DNA of 64,000 nucleotides. Source: Flavobacterium ardleyense (GTDB lineage Bacteria; Bacteroidota; Bacteroidia; Flavobacteriales; Flavobacteriaceae). The notes under the pieces are model-generated. The model was not told the origin of the DNA, did not search any database, and was given only the letters and a program-made list of their open reading frames with translations. Positions within the stretch are counted from its first letter, which is position 1; the number at the start of each line of letters is the position of its first letter. The stretch covers positions 2,914,001 through 2,978,000 of the forward strand of contig NZ_CP137891.1 of NCBI RefSeq assembly GCF_033547075.1, given 5' to 3'. Both the position numbers and the translations under genes were made by a program. Shown here piece after piece: positions 1-8,500 of the stretch.

Positions 1-40
1 TTTTAGTTTTGAGTTAGCGTACTTTTCAAAAGTTGTGCCA

Positions 41-682
41 CTAAATCTTTTTCATCTTGGCCATCACACCCAAAATGATAATAGGAATGGCAAGAATTAC
101 CACCATAAAAATATTCTCTGTAAACATCTCTGGAAATTTTGCCAAGGTAATTGCATACCCTCCAATTGCTCCACCAAAGTGAGCGGTATGCCCAGTATTA
201 TCTCGCTTGGCACGCATTCCGTAAAGAGAATATAGCAAATAGCCTATTCCAAAAATATAAGCTGGAATCGGGATCGGAATAAAGAATAAATACAAATTCA
301 TCTCCGGCTGAAGTAATATCGCCGAGTATAAAACTCCAATTACGGCTCCCGAAGCTCCAATTGCTCGGTAATTTAGATCGTCTTTATATAAATATAAAGT
401 CAATAAGCTTCCGCAAATAAGACTTCCGAAATAGACTAGCAAAAATGAAAATGCATTCGTGTACATTAATACTACTGGTGCAAAGAAATAGAGCGTCAAC
501 ATATTAAAAGCCAAATGACCAATATCTGCGTGCAAGAATGCCGAGGAAAACATTCGATATTGCTCACCATTTCTGATTGAAGCTATGTGAAATTCAAATT
601 TTCGGAAGAATGCCATATCTCCAAATCCCTTAAAACTGAACAACGCATTGGCGGCAATAATAACTATTAAAACTAAATCCAT
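41..682 (-). CDS. Rhomboid family intramembrane serine protease
   Basis: This 213-residue polytopic membrane protein should cleave transmembrane substrates within the bilayer. The catalytic Ser sits in GASGAVIG (Ser111) and the catalytic His in HTAHFGGAIGG (His168). The HLAFNML segment (His57, Asn60) matches the oxyanion-hole region of the family. About six hydrophobic segments fit the minimal bacterial rhomboid core with no extra cytoplasmic domain. It ends with a Lys-rich tail (MAKMKKI). The ATG start at 682 is followed at once by the first membrane helix. The substrate cannot be told from the sequence. Family assignment is firm because both catalytic residues are in context. Confidence 0.93.
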   Translation of the reverse strand: MDLVLIVIIAANALFSFKGFGDMAFFRKFEFHIASIRNGEQYRMFSSAFLHADIGHLAFNMLTLYFFAPVVLMYTNAFSFLLVYFGSLICGSLLTLYLYKDDLNYRAIGASGAVIGVLYSAILLQPEMNLYLFFIPIPIPAYIFGIGYLLYSLYGMRAKRDNTGHTAHFGGAIGGYAITLAKFPEMFTENIFMVVILAIPIIILGVMAKMKKI

Positions 683-794
683 ACAGTTTTTAAAAAGTGA
701 AAAGTAAAATTAAACATCTTCGTACAGCTTTTGGCATCGACTGCTATCTAAATTTGGTTTTAAGCGTATATTTGTACTTTCAAAACTTGACTAG

Positions 795-1097
795 ATGCAA
801 TTACTGTTCTTTATACTTTTCTATCCACTTATTTGGCTAATTTCCATTTTACCTTTTAAACTGCTATACTTCGTTTCAGATTTTTTTTAAATCATCGTTT
901 ATAAATTAATTGGGTACAGAAAATCTGTCGTTCGACATAATTTAAAACTAGCTTTTCCAGAAAAATCAGAAGCGGAAAGATTAATTATCGAAAAGAAATC
1001 TTACCATCACCTGTGCGATATTTTTATGGAAATGATAAAAACGATGAGGAATGCTGATAAAGAGATTCAAGAAAGATTCAAATTTGTCAAAGTATGA
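795..1097 (+). pseudogene. Decayed lipid A / lysophospholipid acyltransferase (LpxL/HtrB-like), 5' fragment
   Basis: Translation from the ATG at 795 starts MQLLFFILFYPLIWLIS, hits an in-frame TAA at 888-890 (codon 32), continues in the same frame as IIVYKLIGYRKSVVRHNLKL and LAFPEKSEAERLIIEKK, and stops at 1097. This matches the N-terminal third of the roughly 290-residue Kdo2-lipid A-type acyltransferases (membrane anchor, then an R-HNL-AFP-KS-E segment). The part holding the catalytic HxxxxD motif is gone. The internal stop lies in a run of eight T, so a point change or slippage could explain it. The remnant is too short to be active. An intact paralogue elsewhere is likely but not visible here. 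Confidence 0.75.
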
Positions 1098-1129
1098 TAA
1101 GAATCATAATGATATGCCAAGTTTAGAAG

Positions 1130-1137
1130 TATCTTTG
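1130..1137 (+). promoter_or_regulatory. Bacteroidota -7 promoter element for the copper cluster
   Basis: TATCTTTG matches the TAnnTTTG -7 consensus. It ends only four bases before the ATG at 1142, so the transcript would start at or next to the start codon and could be nearly leaderless. No TTG is seen at the -33 position, which suggests an activator or a weak promoter. Confidence 0.5.
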
Positions 1138-1141
1138 CACC

Positions 1142-1507
1142 ATGAAAATCTTTATATTCATAATTGTTACAGTTTTACTTCTAAAACCTGCATTGCCGTT
1201 TCTGGAGTATGTTGTCAATTATGATTATATAACCCAAGTTCTTTGCGAAAACAAAGCGACACCTGAATTAGAATGCAATGGAAAATGCCATCTTATGAAG
1301 GAACTTGCAAAAGCTTCGGAGGTAGAAAAACCCTTATCATCACAAAAAAAATCAGTGGTTGGATTTGAAATCATGTTTTTTCAAAAAATCCAAGAATTTA
1401 CTGTCCTTACACCTAATTCTACTTATTTGGTAGTTAGTAATTATTACTTTGATAATTACACATACTTAGTACTAGATACGCCCTTTCGTCCACCCACAGT
1501 AGCATAA
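1142..1507 (+). CDS. Small secreted Cys-motif protein, first gene of copper-uptake cluster
   Basis: This 121-residue protein starts with a hydrophobic signal or anchor segment (MKIFIFIIVTVLLLKPALPF). It carries Cys35, Cys45 and Cys49 followed by His50, in ECNGKCHL, which could bind a soft metal such as copper. The rest has no recognised domain. It lies directly upstream of a Met/His-rich lipoprotein and an OprC-like copper TonB receptor on the same strand, so a role in periplasmic copper handling is inferred from context. I recognise the layout as one seen before flavobacterial receptor genes, but I know of no characterised function. Confidence 0.7.
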   Translation: MKIFIFIIVTVLLLKPALPFLEYVVNYDYITQVLCENKATPELECNGKCHLMKELAKASEVEKPLSSQKKSVVGFEIMFFQKIQEFTVLTPNSTYLVVSNYYFDNYTYLVLDTPFRPPTVA

Positions 1508-1602
1508 TTTTTTATTGACTCATATTATTGATTTCTCCAATGGCATTTTAGTCATTGGATGTAACATCGTATTTAAACAATTCAAAAAAAAAATTATAAT
1601 AT

Positions 1603-2475
1603 ATGGAAACTAAATTTTCAAAAAACATCTTGCTTTCTGTGGCAAAAATTACTTCTATCATCGTCTTAATATTCTCAATGAACTCTTGTAGTTCAGACGA
1701 TGACAATAATCCCATATCGGATGAAACAGCGGGACTTGTAAAAATTCAAACAATCGAAAACGACATGCATTCAATCGAATTATACTCACAGAGTGGTACG
1801 TTAGTTCAAGGGTATAATTCGGTTTCTTTTCGAATAAAAGACAAATCAAATTCAAATTATATCACACCTTCGAGCTTAAGTTGGATGCCGATGATGCATA
1901 TGACAAATATGATGCATGCCGGGCCATTTTCGGAAATTAAGGTTATTTCGGGAACAAATCTGTATAGTGGTTATCTTGTCTTCCAAATGGCTGAAAATGC
2001 TAGTGAATTTTGGGAAATTAGATTAAAATACAGTGTTAACGGGCAGGAACATCAATTAAATGCGCCAATTTCGGTCGTTGCAAGTGCAAAACAACGTGTA
2101 ACGACTGTTACGGGACCTGACGGCGTGAAATATATTTTGGCTCTAATTGAACCTACTACGCCAAAAGTCGCTTTGAATGATATAACTGTTGGGGTTTTTA
2201 AAATGGCTTCGATGACTTCGTTTCCAATCGTAGATAATATGAAAATCTCAATTGATCCACGTATGCCTAGTATGGGGAATCACGGATCTCCAAATAATAT
2301 TTCACTTACACAATCTACTTTAGATAGGTTATACTACGGAAAACTTTCGCTTACAATGACAGGATATTGGAAAGTAAATATGCAGCTTTTTGATGCTAGC
2401 AATGTCCTTGTTGCTGGTCAATCTATTGAAGGCGCTGTAGAAAACAGCACTTTATATTTTGAAGTAGAATTCTAA
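1603..2475 (+). CDS. Met/His-rich lipoprotein, YtkA-like, copper cluster
   Basis: This is a 290-residue lipoprotein. The signal peptide ends in FSMNSC with the lipidated Cys at 29, followed by an acidic SSDDDNN tether. Residues 95-105 hold an unusual Met/His cluster (WMPMMHM, NMMHAG) typical of periplasmic Cu(I)-binding proteins and of YtkA/CopC-like beta-sandwich domains. A second Met-rich stretch (DPRMPSMGNHG) follows near residue 225. It lies between the small Cys protein and the TonB receptor, so it probably binds copper at the cell surface or in the periplasm and works with the receptor. The copper assignment is inference from residue content and neighbours. Confidence 0.75.
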   Translation: METKFSKNILLSVAKITSIIVLIFSMNSCSSDDDNNPISDETAGLVKIQTIENDMHSIELYSQSGTLVQGYNSVSFRIKDKSNSNYITPSSLSWMPMMHMTNMMHAGPFSEIKVISGTNLYSGYLVFQMAENASEFWEIRLKYSVNGQEHQLNAPISVVASAKQRVTTVTGPDGVKYILALIEPTTPKVALNDITVGVFKMASMTSFPIVDNMKISIDPRMPSMGNHGSPNNISLTQSTLDRLYYGKLSLTMTGYWKVNMQLFDASNVLVAGQSIEGAVENSTLYFEVEF

Positions 2476-2495
2476 ATTTACTCTTCTATTATAAT

Positions 2496-2521
2496 ATGGT
2501 CGGATTTACGAATCCGACCAT
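2496..2521 (+). other. Perfect GC-rich hairpin between lipoprotein and TonB receptor genes
   Basis: Arms ATGGTCGGATT and AATCCGACCAT (11 bp, perfect) close a TACG tetraloop. No T tract follows, so it is more likely an mRNA stabilising or attenuating stem inside the operon than a full terminator. It lies 16 bases before the receptor start codon. Confidence 0.6.
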
Positions 2522-2536
2522 TCTTAAAACAAAGTT

Positions 2537-4531
2537 ATGAAAAACTTTAAATTTTTGATGGTAGCTGTAGTAGTTGCAGCGTCATCTTATGCACAAGAAA
2601 TTGAAAAAGACAGTACTTCGACCCATAGTTTAAAAGAGGTGATTGTGATTGGTCAAAAAGCAACTCTTGATAAGAAACAGTATAAATCTCTTGGTACGGT
2701 TGAGGAATATCTGGAAAATTCTCCAAAGATAAATATGATAAAAAGAGGTGGTTACGCTTGGGAACCACTTATAAATAATATGCCATCAGAAAGAACTTTG
2801 ATTACAATTGATGGAATGCGAATTTTTGCTGCTTGTACCGATAAAATGGATCCCATAACAAGTTATGTTGAAATATCTAATTTGTCCGAAGCATCGATTG
2901 TTTCGGGACAACAAGGCGCTGTTCACGGCTCCACGATTGGCGGCGGAATAGATTTGAAAAGACAGCGAGGAACATTTAAGGATTCTGGTTGGAAAGGATC
3001 TGCTCAGGCAGGTTTCGAGACAAATAATAAACAGAAAATTGGCGGCCTTGCTACACAATATTCAGACAGTACCTTTTATTTTGATGCAGCCTTTATGGCA
3101 CGAGATGCCGAAAATTACTATGCTGGAGATCGCAAAGAGGTTTTGTATAGTCAATATGGCAAGTACAACGTTTCGGGAAATCTTGGTTTTTTGTTAAATC
3201 GCAATTCGGTTTTGGAAGCTTCTATTATTTATGATCGAGCGACAAATGTAGGATATCCTGCCTTGCCAATGGATGTATCTCTAGCCGAAGCATTGATTAC
3301 ATCAGCTACCTATAAAATTATGCCGACAGAATTGTGGTATTCTAAATGGGATACTAAGATCTACTTTAACAAAATAACACATATCATGGACGATAGCAAA
3401 CGTCCTGACGTTCCAATACGCATGGATATGCCTGGTTGGTCTACAACTTACGGATTTTATTCAACTATCGAGAGACATCAAAACAAACATCACCTTACTG
3501 CAGATATCAATGGGTTTCTAAATCAGTCGCGGGCAAAAATGACGATGTATCCAAATGATCCAAATGAGAACGCGATGTTTATGCTTACTTGGCCCGATGT
3601 TCAGACAAGATACGTGGCGCTACAATTGAAGGATCATCTAGTTATATCTGATAATTCAGATCTCGAAATTTCGGCAAGTTTGGGTGCGCATACCAATGAG
3701 GTGACGGATCTATTTGGACTACAAAGTCTGCAGATTATCTATCCAGAAATGGAAGCTAGCCACACAAGATTACTAAAAAGTTTAGCGGTAAATTTTAATT
3801 ATAGTAATTCAGGATTAGGATATGGACTAGGTTTAGGATATGGCGAACGTGCCGCTTCAGTTTCGGAAGGATATGGATTTTATCTTTTTAATAGTTTTGA
3901 CCGTTATGATTATATCGGAAACCCTACACTTAAAAATGAGCAATCATTGGAATTCAACTTCTTTTCGTCCTTTAAAACAGAAAATACTAAGGTGCAACTA
4001 AGCGGATCGTATTTTAATATTCGAAATTATATCGTTGGTATTCCGAAGCCATCATTTCTGCCAATGACTATTGGCGCTGATGGTGTAAAAGTATATTCGG
4101 CACTTAATTATGCGGTAATCGCATCGGCCGACATTACTTTTGAGCAGAAACTAACTGAAACTTTTACCTTTTCGGCGCAAGCTACTTACAGTCAAGGGCA
4201 AGATGATAATGGCGGCAACTTGCCATTTATTAGTCCATTACAATATAAGACTGCCCTAAAATACTATCGAAATCAAACAAGTGCCGAAATTTCTTTTCGA
4301 GGGAATGCTGCACAAACGGCATTCAATTCCTTTTATGGGGAAGATCGCACTGCTTCTTATGGCGTTTTTGATATGGCTTTGGCAAAATCATTTACCTATG
4401 AAAAAACAAATTTGACCGCAAAAATTGGGGTTGAAAATATTTTGGATAGTCACTATTCTACTTATACCGATTGGAACAATATTCCAAGAATGGGTAGAAA
4501 TATATTTGTAAGTTTAAAATTTAGCCTCTAA
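2537..4531 (+). CDS. TonB-dependent outer-membrane receptor, OprC/NosA-like copper importer
   Basis: This 664-residue protein has a signal peptide ending in SSYAQ, a plug domain (about 30-150) with LITIDGMRIF and a Gly-rich GSTIGGGIDL, and a beta-barrel ending in a C-terminal Phe-x-Leu strand (VSLKFSL). There is no carboxypeptidase-like N-terminal extension, so it is not a SusC type. Cys100 and Met104 in ACTDKMDP and His282 and Met284 in THIMDD reproduce the CxxxM and HxM pair that binds copper in Pseudomonas OprC, at almost the same separation (about 180 residues). The upstream Met-rich lipoprotein supports copper as the substrate. The receptor family is certain; copper specificity is strong inference. 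Confidence 0.92.
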   Translation: MKNFKFLMVAVVVAASSYAQEIEKDSTSTHSLKEVIVIGQKATLDKKQYKSLGTVEEYLENSPKINMIKRGGYAWEPLINNMPSERTLITIDGMRIFAACTDKMDPITSYVEISNLSEASIVSGQQGAVHGSTIGGGIDLKRQRGTFKDSGWKGSAQAGFETNNKQKIGGLATQYSDSTFYFDAAFMARDAENYYAGDRKEVLYSQYGKYNVSGNLGFLLNRNSVLEASIIYDRATNVGYPALPMDVSLAEALITSATYKIMPTELWYSKWDTKIYFNKITHIMDDSKRPDVPIRMDMPGWSTTYGFYSTIERHQNKHHLTADINGFLNQSRAKMTMYPNDPNENAMFMLTWPDVQTRYVALQLKDHLVISDNSDLEISASLGAHTNEVTDLFGLQSLQIIYPEMEASHTRLLKSLAVNFNYSNSGLGYGLGLGYGERAASVSEGYGFYLFNSFDRYDYIGNPTLKNEQSLEFNFFSSFKTENTKVQLSGSYFNIRNYIVGIPKPSFLPMTIGADGVKVYSALNYAVIASADITFEQKLTETFTFSAQATYSQGQDDNGGNLPFISPLQYKTALKYYRNQTSAEISFRGNAAQTAFNSFYGEDRTASYGVFDMALAKSFTYEKTNLTAKIGVENILDSHYSTYTDWNNIPRMGRNIFVSLKFSL

Positions 4532-4672
4532 AAAAGAGGAATAGTTCCATCTAGCTACTCTTCTAACTAACTTGAATTTTTATTAAAGTAGTAGTAGATG
4601 TTCCTTAAATGGGATGTTTTGCCGCGATATGATTGAATTGTAGTTACTGCGATCTACTGAAAACGGGAGCCC

Positions 4673-4828
4673 GCGCAAAGGATGGGAATGGCATCCTTTG
4701 CTGCAAGCGAAAATTTTCAGAATTGAAAACTGAACCTACTTGCAGCAAAGATATAATGGACAGCCTGACCTGAGCCACATTGTAATTGAATGTTAGGAAG
4801 GTCGTTGTGGCGAAAGGTTGCGCCCAAA
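4673..4828 (+). repeat. Dispersed structured repeat, family A, copy 1
   Basis: This copy fills most of the spacer after the TonB receptor. It holds GCGCAAAGGATGGGAATGGC, a perfect 12-bp stem (CTTTGCTGCAAG at 4696-4707 with CTTGCAGCAAAG at 4739-4750), then GATATAATGGACAGCC, TGACCTGAGCCACA and a closing GTTGCGCCC. Other copies in this window share the conserved blocks but carry different stem sequences. Confidence 0.75.
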
Positions 4829-4854
4829 TAAAATCGATAATATCTATTTTAATT

Positions 4855-5757
4855 CTAATGTTCTAATGAGTTATCTTGCTTTTTATCTCGGATAAAATAA
4901 ACGCCAATCAAGATAAGAAGTCCGCCGAGAGCGTACCAAAGTGTGAACTTTTCGCCGTCAAGAATTCCCCAAATTACTGCAACCACAGGAAGTAAGAGCG
5001 AAATAGTACTGGCAAAAACCGCCGATGTATCTTGAACGAGTTTAAAAAAAAGAAACATCACCAGTGTGGTGCTAATCACGGTAAGAAAAATTAGATAGCC
5101 CAGAGATTCTAGAATTTGAGATTGGGTGAAATCAATTTTGGTGAAGAAACCTGAAAACGCTAAAATAAGCAGCGATGGCAGCATCCAAAATGTATAAATG
5201 GAACTCGCAAGGTCTACAGATGAGATGTGCATTAATTTTTTTTCGATTATTAGAGCCGAAATTGCGTACAAAGCGGCGCCGAGAATCAGAATGCCAATGT
5301 AAAAATAATGATTGGAGCTGCTATCATCTCCAGAGCTCAAAACCAGCACCAAAGCCCCTGCAAACCCAATGATTGCACCGAAATACTGAATTATTTTGTT
5401 TCGGATTCCAAAAAGTAAAGCGCCGATTAACAATGTAAAAATCGGATCGAGCGCGTTGATTATTCCCGCTAATGAACTGCTAACTTCCCGTTGCGCAAAG
5501 GGAAAAATGAAGACCACAAGGAAATTTCCAAAAAAACCTGAAAGCGCTATCCAAAACACATCTTTTCTGGACATTTTTCGTAATGCCGGAAAGCCAATGA
5601 AAGCCAAAAGTAAGCCTGAAATTCCGGCTCTAAAAGCCCCAATCTGCAATGGATCGAAAACTGGCAAGGTCTTTTTGATCAATATAAAAGAGGAGCCCCA
5701 CGTGATGGCGATGATAAATAGAACGAGGAATTTTTTGGCGAGGAGTTTTTTGAGCAT
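4855..5757 (-). CDS. EamA/DMT superfamily transporter
   Basis: This 300-residue protein has about ten hydrophobic helices arranged as two EamA repeats, as in the RhaT/YdcZ/RarD drug-metabolite group. The first repeat opens with FIIAITWGSSFILIKKTLP, the usual W-G-S-F signature, and the second holds ALYAISALIIEKKL. Members export amino acids, nucleosides or other metabolites; the substrate cannot be told here. It stands alone on its strand with a 415-base divergent spacer upstream. The C-terminus is short and charged (RDKKQDNSLEH), which fits a cytoplasmic tail. Confidence 0.9.
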   Translation of the reverse strand: MLKKLLAKKFLVLFIIAITWGSSFILIKKTLPVFDPLQIGAFRAGISGLLLAFIGFPALRKMSRKDVFWIALSGFFGNFLVVFIFPFAQREVSSSLAGIINALDPIFTLLIGALLFGIRNKIIQYFGAIIGFAGALVLVLSSGDDSSSNHYFYIGILILGAALYAISALIIEKKLMHISSVDLASSIYTFWMLPSLLILAFSGFFTKIDFTQSQILESLGYLIFLTVISTTLVMFLFFKLVQDTSAVFASTISLLLPVVAVIWGILDGEKFTLWYALGGLLILIGVYFIRDKKQDNSLEH

Positions 5758-6172
5758 TGCGAGGACAAATTGAAGTTGACAAAAGTAGTATTTTGGCGAG
5801 TAACTTATGGGCCAATATCAAAGTCTTTTTTCTATAACATTGCTTCTAATACTGTTGATGTATTTTAAAAAATAGCAACTAAGATAGACTTTAGAGTTAG
5901 ATAGAAGCGATTATTCTATTTTACTATATATCAATGGAATACTTACAAATAAAAAGTGATAGAAACGAAAATTACTGAAAAGACAGTATATTATATCGGA
6001 AACCAAATGATGGGAAGTCGTCATTTATTATCAGCTTTTTTAAAATAGATACAATATCGAAAACATTTATAATTATTTTGAAACTATTCATGCAAATTAT
6101 ATAAAAATCCTTATTCCATATTTGTGAACTTTATCACTGTGAAAATAACTTCACAATTAAACAAACTATATT
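5758..6172. other. Divergent intergenic spacer
   Basis: This AT-rich 415-base spacer lies between two divergent genes. Near its right end, CATATTTG (6117-6124) resembles the -7 element with one mismatch and could serve the downstream stress gene. I see no repeat, RNA gene or conserved ORF. Confidence 0.5.
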
Positions 6173-6715
6173 ATGGAAAATGATCACAATGGAAATTTAG
6201 ACAGAAGACCTATGATGACTGGTATGTTTGCCGACCGAGAGAGTACAGAAAGTGCCTACAATGCATTACATGAAAGAGGATATACCAAGGATGAAATTAA
6301 CTTGATTATGTCTGATGATACTCGCGAAAAGTATTACTCAGATAAAAATGACCATTCTGAATTAGGTACAAAAGCAGCAGAAACTGCAGGTACTGGATCA
6401 GCAATTGGTGGAACATTGGGAGCAATTGTTGGAATCATCGCGGCTATTGGAACTAGTGTTGTAATACCTGGCTTAGGATTAATTATCGCTGGACCAATTG
6501 CGGCCGGATTAGCCGGCGCTGGAGCTGGAGGAATTGCTGGAGGACTTGTGGGAGCACTTGTGGGATCTGGAATTCCTGAAGATCGTGCAAAGGTATACGA
6601 GTCTGGAATTAACGATGGACACGTAGTAATGGGGGTTCGTCCAAGAAGTGACGAAGATGCAGATTACCTTGAAAGAAATTGGAGAGACAATCGAGGACAA
6701 GATATCTACAGATAA
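6173..6715 (+). CDS. Glycine-zipper stress protein with GsiB/17M-like N-terminus
   Basis: This 180-residue protein has three parts. Residues 15-60 (MTGMFADRESTESAYNAL, then HERGYTKDEINLIMS) match the domain of general stress protein 17M-like proteins. The middle (about 70-135) is a long Gly/Ala-rich hydrophobic zipper that could insert in or associate with membranes. The tail (YESGINDGHVVMGVRP) resembles the 'YE.G...GHVVVGV' end of the same family. A rho-independent terminator follows and the gene appears monocistronic. A role in envelope or osmotic stress is inferred from family behaviour; the molecular activity is unknown. Confidence 0.8.
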   Translation: MENDHNGNLDRRPMMTGMFADRESTESAYNALHERGYTKDEINLIMSDDTREKYYSDKNDHSELGTKAAETAGTGSAIGGTLGAIVGIIAAIGTSVVIPGLGLIIAGPIAAGLAGAGAGGIAGGLVGALVGSGIPEDRAKVYESGINDGHVVMGVRPRSDEDADYLERNWRDNRGQDIYR

Positions 6716-6736
6716 ATTTTAAAGGCGGACTAACAA

Positions 6737-6773
6737 AATACCTGTTGTAATTTATCAACAGGTATTTTTTTTT
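6737..6773 (+). terminator. Rho-independent terminator
   Basis: Arms AATACCTGTTG and CAACAGGTATT form an 11-bp stem followed by a run of T. It lies 21 bases after the stop of the stress gene. Confidence 0.85.
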
Positions 6774-6941
6774 ATTAACCGGGTGAAGAATTCGAACTTT
6801 ATTTTGGAATTGTCAGCTTTTTTTGCAAAATAATTTCAATGCATCCATGGTGATTAAAATAAAGCTCTTACATCGTAGATCTAACGAGATTGTAGTATTT
6901 TTTAAGTACTTCAATTAGTGCCGATATTTGAATCTTTGACA

Positions 6942-8084
6942 TTAATTTGCTTTTTTCTGTAAAATGGAATTTGTCTTGTAATCTATCAGCACGCTTTTTT
7001 GCTGCTGTTCGCCCAGACTATTTGCCTTCTCCTTATTTAGTACAAGAGCATTTTTTAATTTGATTGCTTGTATTATAGCCGTGCCTAAACGAGCTTCGGG
7101 AATATTTAGATTTTTAAGAGTAGCATCATCAATTAAATAATTGGCAACACTTCTATGAATGAATTCCATGTTTTGTTTTACAAAATCTAGTTGAAGTAAA
7201 CTGATGGGAGTACTTTCCATTAAAAGCGATTTGGCTAATTTTCGCGCGTCTTGATCGGCTTCTGCTTGATATTGGGTCCAGAAAGAAAAGAATTGTAAGG
7301 CCTCACTTTTATTATTTGGAATTAGGTTTTGAGGTACACCTAAAAGATAAGTTACATATTTCCAGAGATGAAAAATCCCTAGTTCTTCTTGTTCAGAGTA
7401 TTTGAAATTAAGCTTTTGAAGCCCGTATAAAAAGTAGACGGTAAATGCAGTATTGGTTGCAATCATATCGGCGTGATTGATTGGAATTCCATATTTTTCT
7501 TGATTCCAATTAAGGTCTTTGTCCAAAATTGTCAATCTAGACACAGCGTGCACCAATCGTGTTTGGAGGCAAGCATCTATTCTAATCTTATTATCTTCTT
7601 TGCTTCTGCTTACATTTACCCAAAAATTTAATGTATTATACAATCGATGAAGAGAACCTTTTTCCAATGAACCTGTAGCAATTAAGGGTTTGGTGAGATT
7701 TGCAAAATTATATCCTCCCAAGAGTGCAAAATTTCTTAAAATTAAAAGTCCTGTTAATCCACTTCTTTCAGATAGGTTGCAACCTTCTCTAATCAATTCA
7801 AAATCGACCCAAGTGGGAACTTTCTCTAATTTATTTTTGAATTCTAAAAAGCTATTTGGTAATTTCTCATTTATTTTATTTGAATGTAGCGATTTCATTA
7901 TATTCTTAAACTCGCCGTTTTGCAACCATTCTTTGGTTAAGAGATCCAGGTTATGATCATATTTATAGAATAATTCTGGATCGAGATTAGATTCCAAATT
8001 TAATCTATCAATTTTGGCCCACTCTAGAAAATCCCGGCCATTTCCCGTCTCCCAAAAAGTCTTATTCGTTTCGTTTTTAACCAT
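6942..8084 (-). CDS. DUF2236 / MpaB-family oxygenase-like protein
   Basis: The protein (380 residues from this start) matches the family of latex-clearing protein and mycophenolic acid MpaB, which are heme-b oxygenases. Family marks are TRLVHAVSRLTIL, then GIPINHADMIATNTAFTVYF, then ELGIFHLWKYVTYLLGVPQN. The first conserved His/Arg pair lies in RLVHAVSR. An upstream in-frame TTG at 8150 would add 22 residues (Ile/Phe/Lys-rich), but the ATG at 8084 (MVKNETNKTFWETGNG) is the more natural start. The substrate is unknown; flavobacterial members are uncharacterised. It lies next to a di-iron repair gene on the opposite strand, which may be coincidence. Confidence 0.82.
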   Translation of the reverse strand: MVKNETNKTFWETGNGRDFLEWAKIDRLNLESNLDPELFYKYDHNLDLLTKEWLQNGEFKNIMKSLHSNKINEKLPNSFLEFKNKLEKVPTWVDFELIREGCNLSERSGLTGLLILRNFALLGGYNFANLTKPLIATGSLEKGSLHRLYNTLNFWVNVSRSKEDNKIRIDACLQTRLVHAVSRLTILDKDLNWNQEKYGIPINHADMIATNTAFTVYFLYGLQKLNFKYSEQEELGIFHLWKYVTYLLGVPQNLIPNNKSEALQFFSFWTQYQAEADQDARKLAKSLLMESTPISLLQLDFVKQNMEFIHRSVANYLIDDATLKNLNIPEARLGTAIIQAIKLKNALVLNKEKANSLGEQQQKSVLIDYKTNSILQKKAN

Positions 8085-8241
8085 TATAGGGTAGCAAATA
8101 TTAGATTTGAAAAATTTAGTGCACTTAAAGATTCGCGCTATAAAGTTCAAATTTTTAAATTAGAAATACAATTCTACCGAACTTAAAGTCCTAATAAAAT
8201 CTCACTTGATTAATCCCTTTCTGATTTACCGCCAGTCATTT

Positions 8242-8400
8242 GCGCAAGGGATGGGAATGGCATCCTTTGCTGCCATCACAAATTTGATTTTTGAAAACTA
8301 AATCTTCTGGCAGCAAAGATATAATGGACAGCCCGACCTGAGCCACACCCTTTACTTTCTTGCTAAAGTAAAGGTTGTGGCTCAGGTTGCGCCCAAATAA
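8242..8400 (+). repeat. Dispersed structured repeat, family A, copy 2
   Basis: Stem 1 is CTTTGCTGCCA (8265-8275) with TGGCAGCAAAG (8308-8318), perfect over 11 bp. Stem 2 pairs 8336-8358 with 8365-8387, 22 of 23 bases complementary, around a CTTGCT loop. The copy ends GGTTGCGCCCAAATAA. This is the most strongly folded copy in the window. Confidence 0.8.
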
Positions 8401-8500
8401 GAATACACCTACTACCAACTTAAGATTTAATACTTTACCTCATCAGTGCTCACATCTTCCTATCTTAAACTGTGTAGAAGAGTAAGGAAAAAACCTTTAT

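Noticed and set aside
1..100. An alternative minus-strand frame at the rhomboid 3' end that reads DEKDLVAQLLKSTLTQN before a stop
   Set aside because: It overlaps the rhomboid C-terminus, has no start codon of its own in view, and the rhomboid ends normally. It is probably chance.
8236..8418. A 60-codon minus-strand frame across family A copy 2
   Set aside because: The frame spans the hairpin arms, is not shared with the other copies, and has no translation signal.
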